Shown here piece after piece: positions 5,722-10,255 of a stretch of 10,255 nucleotides of DNA (positions are counted from its first letter, which is position 1; each line of letters starts with the position of its first letter). The notes under the pieces were generated by a model, which was not told the origin of the DNA, searched no databases, and saw only the letters and a list, made by a program, of their open reading frames with translations. A program made the translations under genes and the position numbers. The stretch spans positions 1-10,255 of the forward strand of contig JAEZFI010000241.1 in NCBI GenBank assembly GCA_023437745.1. The letters run 5' to 3'. This DNA comes from Actinomycetes bacterium. Its GTDB lineage: Bacteria > Actinomycetota > Acidimicrobiia > Acidimicrobiales > Microtrichaceae.

Positions 5722-6732
5722 TCAGGGTCCGCTGGTGATGCCGTTCACGACCGAGAACGAATAGGTGTCGACCGGGCGACCGCCGCCGTGGATCAGGCGG
5801 CATGTGTTGACCACGGCGCTGCCACCCTCGGGCGTGCCGGTGGGTGTGGCGCTGCCGAGGGAGGTGGCGGTCGAGGCGATCCGCACGGCGGTGCCCTCGG
5901 TGAACGTCCCGTCCGCGTTGCAGTCGTAGGTGACCTGCCCGGTGGTCGGACGTTCGCTGGTCGCGCCGGAGGGCTGCAGCGCGAACGAACCGGAGCTCGA
6001 GACGAAGTCGCCTGCGGTGAGGCTGAGCTCGGTGGCACCGTTCGCGGTCACGACGGGCGCGTCGGTGACGATCGCGGCGCTGCCGGCGTCGACCTTCCCG
6101 AAGCTCTGAGGCGCCCGCGTCGTGATCGAGGCGTAGGCCGCCACGTCCGCCGTCATCGAGGCGTCCGAGCCCGACGCGGCGCTGGTGTCGACCGCCGTGA
6201 CGGTGGCGGTCCACGTGCCACGCCGCATGACCTCCGAGACGCGGAACCGGAAGACCAGCTGGCCGGACAGGGCGCCGAGGTCGGCGGGTGGGGTGGAGGC
6301 GTCGCCGCCGGTGCCGAGCGACCAGTGCGCCGAGCCGCCGGCGTCGACGTCGATGACGCCGGTCGATCGGACCCACGTCAGGCGCACGGTGCTCCGCGGG
6401 TCGGTGACGGCACAGGTGGGGTCGCCGTCGCCGGGGGCGACGCCGTCCTCGTGCAGCGAGTGGTGCAGGCAGAGGGTCACCCGGTCGAGATCGGCCAGGC
6501 TGTCGTCGTCCCCAACGGTCACGGCGTACGCGTAGACCTCGTCGGAGGCGCCGCCGTCGGGCTCGAAGGCCGATTGCCCGACCGGCCACGACCAGGCGGC
6601 CGTCGACACCGTGGGCGCGTGGTTCCCCGGCTCGAAGTCGTCGGCGGACACGGGAGCGACGAGCAGGGCTGTCGTGATCGACACCGCCGCCAGCACACCG
6701 GCGGCGACGCCTCTGTGGTGTGTTGGCTGCAT
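5722..6732 (-). CDS. Secreted Ig-like protein of unknown function
   Basis: This 336-aa protein begins with a clear signal peptide (residues 1 to about 30, ending APVSA-D). I see no second membrane segment, lipobox or sortase motif, so it should be released or held by a partner. Residues about 37-205 form a beta-rich domain with a Cys pair (C88, C107), ending in GTWTATVTAVDTS, typical of the last strands of an Ig-like sandwich. Residues about 205-336 form a second beta-rich domain with C271 and C311, probably another disulfide. Family not recognised. A GTG at 6753 is in frame, but the ATG at 6732 has GAGGAAGG 7 nt upstream, which decides the start. It is first in the three-gene minus-strand surface module and diverges from the PilZ gene across 278 bp. 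Confidence 0.85.
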   Translation of the reverse strand: MQPTHHRGVAAGVLAAVSITTALLVAPVSADDFEPGNHAPTVSTAAWSWPVGQSAFEPDGGASDEVYAYAVTVGDDDSLADLDRVTLCLHHSLHEDGVAPGDGDPTCAVTDPRSTVRLTWVRSTGVIDVDAGGSAHWSLGTGGDASTPPADLGALSGQLVFRFRVSEVMRRGTWTATVTAVDTSAASGSDASMTADVAAYASITTRAPQSFGKVDAGSAAIVTDAPVVTANGATELSLTAGDFVSSSGSFALQPSGATSERPTTGQVTYDCNADGTFTEGTAVRIASTATSLGSATPTGTPEGGSAVVNTCRLIHGGGRPVDTYSFSVVNGITSGP

Positions 6733-6739
6733 CCTGCTG

Positions 6740-6747
6740 CCTTCCTC
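6740..6747 (-). promoter_or_regulatory. Ribosome binding site that decides the start
   Basis: On the minus strand GAGGAAGG ends 7 nt before the ATG at 6732. It overlaps the coding positions that would belong to the longer GTG-6753 version, so the shorter start is preferred. Confidence 0.75.
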
Positions 6748-6790
6748 GTCCACGCGGTCGGTGGCCGTACCCCGCCTCGACCGTCCCGTC

Positions 6791-6839
6791 GGCTATCGGC
6801 CCGGCCCGTCGGCGGTTGAGGATTTCGGGCCGGACAGCC
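6791..6839. promoter_or_regulatory. Imperfect inverted repeat in divergent intergenic region
   Basis: GGCT-AT-CGGCCCG (6791-6803) is mirrored by CGGGCCG-GAC-AGCC (6826-6839): a 7-bp and a 4-bp stem separated by a small internal loop, with a 22-nt spacer. It lies between the divergent surface-module and PilZ genes, so it may be an operator or leader structure for the surface module. The rest of the 278-bp gap (6733-7010) shows no ORF or RNA I can support. Confidence 0.35.
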
Positions 6840-7010
6840 CACGCCGCCGCGCCCTGCGACCCGGCGGGTGTGGATCGACCGGCTCATCTCGGTGCGCTCC
6901 GCGAGGGAACGTTCAGGCGTGGAGGGCGATCGTCCGATGATGTCGGCGTGGCACTCCTCCGTCCGGTGCTGACGGAGCCCAGCGTCGGCTCCGCGCCCCA
7001 GGGTGGACGG

Positions 7011-7634
7011 GTGCCGAGCCCGCCCGAACAGCCCGCCGACCTCATCGGATGGCGCATCGCGATGCGGTCGATGGCCGAGACTCACGCCGACCACGTGGAG
7101 GTCCTGGTGCGCGATGCGTGGGAGCGCCCGGGTGGCGCACCCGCCTTCGTCCTCGAACCGCAGCCTGCCGAGGAACCGCTCCACCTGGCGCCGGCGCTCA
7201 CCTGCGAGCTCTCGTGGGCGGCGCAGGGCGGCCGGCAGCGCCTCGCCGGCACGCTGGTCGAGGAGCGGGATCCCGAGTCCTGGGAGCTCCACGCCGAGTG
7301 GCCGCCGCAGATGGTCCAGGAGCGGCGGTACCACCGTGGGGCGATCGAGATGGACGTCTGGGTGGTGACCCTCGACGGCACGCAGGAGTGCATCGCGGCG
7401 CGCACGCTCGACCTGAGTGCGGGCGGTGTGGCGCTGGCGGCGCCCGCCGGCCTCTCGTTCGGCGAGGGCGAGCACCTGGCCGTCGCCATCCAGATGCCCG
7501 ACCGGCCGATCATGGCCACGGCGACGGTGATCGAGGCGCGGGACGGTCGGGTGCGGGCGAGCTTCGAGCAGATCACCACGGCGGACCAGGACCGGCTGAT
7601 GCGACTGATCCACCAGGTGGACAAGGGCTGGTGA
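7011..7634 (+). CDS. YcgR-like PilZ-domain c-di-GMP-binding protein
   Basis: This protein of about 207 aa has an N-terminal YcgR-N-like beta domain (about residues 25-98) and a C-terminal PilZ domain (about 103-200). Both halves of the c-di-GMP-binding signature are present: R105-x3-R109 in ERRYHR and D134-x-S136-x-x-G139 in DLSAGG. Proteins of this architecture bind cyclic di-GMP and pass the signal to motility, secretion or polysaccharide machinery; the target here is unknown. The start is uncertain. GTG at 6948, 6966 and 7011 and ATG at 7062 share the frame. I chose 7011, which has a GGTGGA close upstream and leaves a short linker before the domain. The stop overlaps the next gene's start as GTGA, so the two are very likely translated together. 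Confidence 0.88.
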   Translation: MPSPPEQPADLIGWRIAMRSMAETHADHVEVLVRDAWERPGGAPAFVLEPQPAEEPLHLAPALTCELSWAAQGGRQRLAGTLVEERDPESWELHAEWPPQMVQERRYHRGAIEMDVWVVTLDGTQECIAARTLDLSAGGVALAAPAGLSFGEGEHLAVAIQMPDRPIMATATVIEARDGRVRASFEQITTADQDRLMRLIHQVDKGW

Positions 7635-7966
7635 GCGAGATGTCGGGCGGAGGTGCGGGTCGCGTGGGCGCAGGGCTCTCGGGCGTGGTGCTGTGCGCCG
7701 ACGGGTCGCGGGCCGAGGTCCTGGCCGGGCGGACCCACGAGCTCCGCGCCGGCGGGCTGAGCCTCGACCTCTCGGCGCCGTGCCCCTCGTTCGTCGCGCC
7801 GGGCGACACGGTCGTGGTCTCCGTCCGGTGGGACGAGGACCACCGGCACCTCGCACGGGTGCTGGGTGTCGAGGCGGGTCGCCGTCACCTCCGGATGTCG
7901 CTGGTGAAGCCGGCGTGTGGCCACGACCCGCGGTGGGTCGAGGCCGTCGCAGCCGCTGCCCGGTAG
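7631..7966 (+). CDS. PilZ-like protein with degenerate ligand motif
   Basis: This 111-aa protein starts at GTG 7631, whose last bases form the stop of the upstream PilZ gene (GTGA overlap). An ATG at 7640 is the alternative start. After a Gly-rich N-terminus it follows a PilZ-like strand order: GVVLCADGSRAEVLAG, the turn ELRAGGLSLDLSAP, then DTVVVSVRWDED and HLARVLGVEAGRRHLRMSLV. At the ligand motif, D-x-S-x-x-G has become E37-x-R39-x-x-G42, and no R-x3-R is present at the N-terminus. I therefore expect it not to bind c-di-GMP in the usual way, as in known degenerate PilZ proteins that act by protein contacts. Coupling to the intact PilZ suggests a partner or modulator. The fold call is by pattern only. 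Confidence 0.75.
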   Translation: MSEMSGGGAGRVGAGLSGVVLCADGSRAEVLAGRTHELRAGGLSLDLSAPCPSFVAPGDTVVVSVRWDEDHRHLARVLGVEAGRRHLRMSLVKPACGHDPRWVEAVAAAAR

Positions 7967-8000
7967 TCGTCGGGCGCCTCCACGGGCGATCGGGCTGCGG

Positions 8001-8384
8001 TCAGCTCCCGCGGTTCCAGAGGTCCTCGAGGCGCACCCGCGGCGCCGCTGCCGTCTGACCGAGCAGTGCCTCGATCAGCCCGTGGCTCGGAGCGATCAGC
8101 TCGGCCGCGAAGTAGGACTCGTCGGGGTCGTCGGTGGGGTCGATGCGGCGGACGTCGACCTCCCCCTCCTCGCCCCGGCAGCGGATCGACACCACGGACC
8201 CTCGCCGGAGCTCCGGCACGGACACGGCGCGGATGCCGACGCCGGTGGAGGACACGTTCACGATCCGGGCGTCCTCGGTCGTCTCGACCGTGCGGAACCG
8301 ACCCTTGCGGGGCACGACCCACTGGACTTCGATGTCGGTCTCGATCCGGCGGGTCAGCCGCTTGTCGGGGACGTGATCCACCAC
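8001..8384 (-). CDS. Single-domain PilZ protein
   Basis: This 127-aa protein has one PilZ domain with R9-x3-R13 in KRLTRR and N43-x-S45-x-x-G48 in NVSSTG, both halves of the c-di-GMP site (Asn for Asp is common in the family). Later strands (SVVSIRCRGEEGEVDVRRIDP, SYFAAELIAPS) complete the barrel, and a C-terminal helix follows (LIEALLGQ). The start is GTG 8384, directly followed by a second GTG; neither has a good Shine-Dalgarno sequence. It is convergent with the degenerate PilZ gene (34-bp gap) and 43 bp downstream of the BKACE gene in the same direction, so transcription from there is possible. No flagellar, pilus or cyclase gene is in view to name the target. Confidence 0.88.
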   Translation of the reverse strand: MVDHVPDKRLTRRIETDIEVQWVVPRKGRFRTVETTEDARIVNVSSTGVGIRAVSVPELRRGSVVSIRCRGEEGEVDVRRIDPTDDPDESYFAAELIAPSHGLIEALLGQTAAAPRVRLEDLWNRGS

Positions 8385-8427
8385 GCACGGAGTCTCGGCA
8401 CGCGGCGACCGGATGTTGAGCGAATCG

Positions 8428-9153
8428 TCACCACCGGCGCGCCGAGCCCGCGGCGATGCCCACCGCAGTGCGCACGAGCTCGTCGTTGCCCTGCGCCCTC
8501 CGACCGCTCGGCAACGTCAAGGTGTCCTCGAGCCCGATGCGGGTGTCCAGGCCGAGTGCGAGGGCCTCACGCAGCACGCCCCACGCGGTCGGCCCCGAGC
8601 CGTGGACGAGGATGGGGTAGCCGAGCGGCTCCACCACCTCGATCATGCGGTGGACCGAGCGGAGCGCGTCGTCCAGCGCACCGTCCAGCGGTTCCACGAG
8701 GACCCGGAGCACCTCGAGCCCGTTGACCTCGTCGGCGAACCGCCGCGCCGACACCACGTCCCACAGCCCCGCTTCGACGAGGACACCCCGATCGTTCAGG
8801 GTGTGGCCCACGAGCAGCGAACCGTCCTCGTGCCAGTTGAGCGACGCGAAGTGGGGGAGCTGCGTCCAGCTGTCGATGTGGCGGCGCCGCTCGGCGGGAT
8901 CGCGGGCGGTCCAGGCGCCGGTCGTCACGCCCACAGGGACGGAGGGCACGGCGCCGGTCACCGCGAGCACCGCTGCGTCGACGTGGGCGGCGGCGAGCGT
9001 GTCGACCCCCTGGGCGTCCTTGGGGTGGATGTGCAGCGACGTCGCCCCGAGCTGTACGACCGCGGCGGCGTCCGTGGCCAGCTCGTCCGGCCGGGTGGGC
9101 AGCCGAGGATGCTCGGACGCCCGGCGTGAGCCGTTGAGGCAGGCCATGATCAC
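8428..9153 (-). CDS. BKACE (DUF849) beta-keto acid cleavage enzyme family protein
   Basis: The family of 3-keto-5-aminohexanoate cleavage enzyme (Kce) condenses a beta-keto acid with acetyl-CoA to give acetoacetate and a CoA ester, in a metal-dependent TIM barrel. Seen here: the family's opening strand VIMACLNGSR; SLHIHPKD at about residues 39-46 with the two metal-ligand histidines H41 and H43; NWHEDGSLL at about 106-114; the strand YPILVHG; and RIGLEDTL with E209 at the conserved acidic position, followed by a Gln-Gly-Asn-Asp-Glu helix. At 241 aa it is shorter than the roughly 270-310 aa of typical Kce proteins, but blocks from both ends are present. The GTG at 9153 is chosen because the first strand begins there; ATG 9147 would cut into it. 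The longer frame upstream is Arg/Pro-rich and not family-like. Substrate unknown. Confidence 0.87.
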   Translation of the reverse strand: MIMACLNGSRRASEHPRLPTRPDELATDAAAVVQLGATSLHIHPKDAQGVDTLAAAHVDAAVLAVTGAVPSVPVGVTTGAWTARDPAERRRHIDSWTQLPHFASLNWHEDGSLLVGHTLNDRGVLVEAGLWDVVSARRFADEVNGLEVLRVLVEPLDGALDDALRSVHRMIEVVEPLGYPILVHGSGPTAWGVLREALALGLDTRIGLEDTLTLPSGRRAQGNDELVRTAVGIAAGSARRW

Positions 9154-9261
9154 GGAGCCCAGCCTGTCAGGTTCGCCCCGCCCCCATCCGTTCCGTCGAA
9201 CCGATGGACGCCTCGTCGCCAGGGTGGAAGGCTGCACCGCGCGTCGATCGGCGCCGGACGT

Positions 9262-9266
9262 GGAGG
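9262..9266 (+). promoter_or_regulatory. Strong Shine-Dalgarno site
   Basis: GGAGG lies 6 nt before the ATG at 9273. It is the best ribosome binding site in the window, which suggests efficient translation of the small protein that follows. Confidence 0.8.
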
Positions 9267-9272
9267 TTCGAC

Positions 9273-9446
9273 ATGGGGTTGATGGACAAGGTCAAGGGCC
9301 TGGTCTCCGGGAACAAGGAGCAGGCGAAGGACGCCGTCGACAAGGTCGCCGACGTGGTCGACGACAAGACCGGGGGCAAGCACACGGACAAGATCGAGGA
9401 CGGTGCCGAGAAGCTGAAGGACGGCATCGACAAGCTCGCGGAGTGA
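9273..9446 (+). CDS. MT0933-like small antitoxin-family protein
   Basis: This 57-aa, highly charged, Lys/Asp-rich protein reads MGLMDKVKGLVSGNKEQAKD, then DKVADVVDDKTGGKHTDKIED and a final EKLKDGIDKLAE helix. It matches what I recall of the MT0933/Rv0909 antitoxin-like family (Rv0909 is of similar length). It should form amphipathic helices around the conserved DDKTGGKH loop. In M. tuberculosis, Rv0909 is paired with Rv0910, an SRPBCC-fold toxin candidate. No such gene adjoins here: the neighbours are BKACE and a desaturase-family gene on the other strand. It may therefore be a solitary stress-type protein rather than an antitoxin. GGAGG 6 nt upstream fixes the start. It is convergent with the next gene (22-bp gap). 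Confidence 0.9.
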   Translation: MGLMDKVKGLVSGNKEQAKDAVDKVADVVDDKTGGKHTDKIEDGAEKLKDGIDKLAE

Positions 9447-9468
9447 GCTGACCCGCACCGCGAGGGGT

Positions 9469-10255
9469 TCAGGCGGCGGCGGGCGTCGCCTCTTCGGTCG
9501 TCCCCGACCAACCCAGCTGGCGGTGCCGGTCGTACGCCCATCCCGGTCCCCGGACCACGAACGACAGCCGGTCGCGCCACGTCTCGGACCGGGCGACGTC
9601 GCGCAGGATGTCGAGGTGCTCGTGCGACGCGATGCGCAGCGGTGAGAACGAGCCGAGGTTCTTCGTGAGCCCGTAGACGACCGGTTCGCCTTCGGGCTCG
9701 TACGTGCCGAACAGGCGATCCCAGATGATGAGGATCCCGCCGTGGTTGCGGTCGATGTACTGGCGGTTGCTGCCGTGGTGCACCCGGTGGGCGGACGGCG
9801 AGTTCAGCACCTCCTCGGCGGCGCCGAGGTGGCGGATCGTCTCGGTGTGCACCCAGTACTGGTAGAGCAGGTTCACCCCGCGCGCCGTCTGGACGTGGAC
9901 GGGACGGATGCCGGCGAGGCTCAGCAGCCCGTACGGGACGAACGTGCCGAGGACGTCCGCCACGGGCTGCCGGAGCGCGACGGACAGGTTGTACCGCTCG
10001 CTCGAGTGGTGGACGACGTGGATCGCCCACATGTACCGCGCCTCGTGCATGAGGCGATGGTTCCAGTAGTAGATGAGGTCCCACCCGACGAGGGCCAGGC
10101 CCAGCGGGAGCCAGCCGTCGCCGAGGTCGCGCCGACGGTGCTGCCACAACCGCTGCGGCGTGAGCTTCGCCCCCCAGGTGGACGTGGCCACGACCCCGCC
10201 CGCCGCGACGGCGACGGCGGCGCTGGTGCCGGCGACCGCGGCGACACGGCGGCGC
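9469..10255 (-). CDS. Sterol desaturase/fatty acid hydroxylase superfamily membrane enzyme (5' partial)
   Basis: The frame stays open to the right edge, so the gene starts outside the window; 261 residues are visible. The first visible residues (RRRVAAVAGTSAAVAVAAGG) look like part of a membrane segment, so the GTG at 10191 is probably internal. All three histidine boxes of the di-iron superfamily are present: HRLMH (about residues 66-70), HVVHH (about 79-83) and HRVHH (about 156-160). YWVHTE and the RNHGGIL-WDRLFGT region lie around them, as in family members. These enzymes use O2 and a di-iron centre to hydroxylate or desaturate lipids in the membrane. The substrate (fatty acid, hopanoid, sterol or carotenoid) cannot be told. 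The C-terminal roughly 60 residues are soluble, probably cytoplasmic. It is convergent with the small MT0933-like gene. Confidence 0.92.
   Translation of the reverse strand, partial: RRRVAAVAGTSAAVAVAAGGVVATSTWGAKLTPQRLWQHRRRDLGDGWLPLGLALVGWDLIYYWNHRLMHEARYMWAIHVVHHSSERYNLSVALRQPVADVLGTFVPYGLLSLAGIRPVHVQTARGVNLLYQYWVHTETIRHLGAAEEVLNSPSAHRVHHGSNRQYIDRNHGGILIIWDRLFGTYEPEGEPVVYGLTKNLGSFSPLRIASHEHLDILRDVARSETWRDRLSFVVRGPGWAYDRHRQLGWSGTTEEATPAAA

Noticed and set aside
5645..6589. N-terminal extension of the anchored Ig-like protein to a 739-aa frame
   Set aside because: The extra residues are Arg-rich shadow of the neighbouring secreted protein gene. The signal peptide begins at ATG 5644.
5722..6732. 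WxL-domain protein
   Set aside because: The pairing with an anchored Ig-like protein is suggestive, but I cannot find the paired W-x-L motifs. It stays an unassigned secreted beta-rich protein.
5674..6819. 381-aa plus-strand open frame
   Set aside because: It is antisense to the secreted Ig-like gene; the composition is Gly/Arg/Val low-complexity and there is no start signal.
6519..7856. 445-aa minus-strand open frame
   Set aside because: It is antisense to the YcgR-like PilZ gene, which has the complete ligand motif. The frame is Arg/Pro/His-rich.
9154..9272. Upstream extension of the BKACE frame (to 9237)
   Set aside because: It encodes an Arg-rich stretch unlike the family and overlaps the divergent promoter region. 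The first barrel strand starts at 9153.

Overview
The window looks like a chromosomal stretch of a very GC-rich actinobacterium, most likely an Acidimicrobiia-type lineage. This is inferred from the strong G/C third-position bias, Thr/Pro-rich 'PPTT' surface tails, an MT0933-like 57-residue protein, several PilZ proteins, GTG starts, and start codons placed about 12 nt behind a TA-N3-T box as in leaderless actinobacterial transcripts. I see no rRNA, tRNA, CRISPR array, insertion sequence or phage gene. The coding is dense: 13 genes, two of them cut by the window edges.

Left part (1-3551). A Pro-rich single-pass membrane protein, truncated at its 5' end, is followed by a lone STAS-domain anti-sigma-factor antagonist with a leaderless-type promoter. 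Next come two divergent small Cys-rich, probably zinc-binding proteins: a minus-strand 105-aa protein with a CxxC...HxxC finger and a plus-strand protein of about 178 aa with a zinc-ribbon N-terminus. The roughly 150 bp between them hold a strong G6/C6 hairpin. A 380-aa membrane protein with a long Thr/Pro tail follows. Its leader carries a 17-bp-period repeat and a possible leaderless 16-codon mini-ORF.

Middle part (3616-6732, minus strand). Three genes in one direction, with gaps of 77 and 58 bp, form a cell-surface module. In transcription order they are a secreted Cys-containing Ig-like protein, a signal-peptide-bearing three-domain Ig/carboxypeptidase-regulatory-like protein with a C-terminal membrane anchor and a Trp-rich cytoplasmic tail, and a membrane-anchored SGNH/GDSL hydrolase with intact GDS, GTND and DxxH blocks. 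This is the best candidate in the window for an undescribed functional unit.

Right part (7011-10255). A c-di-GMP cluster holds a YcgR-like two-domain PilZ protein, a translationally coupled PilZ-like protein whose ligand motif is degenerate, and a convergent third single-domain PilZ protein. The third PilZ lies directly downstream of a BKACE (DUF849, Kce-type) beta-keto acid cleavage enzyme gene. A small MT0933-like 'antitoxin' without any toxin beside it has the clearest Shine-Dalgarno site of the window. The right edge holds a 5'-truncated sterol desaturase/fatty acid hydroxylase family membrane enzyme with all three histidine boxes.
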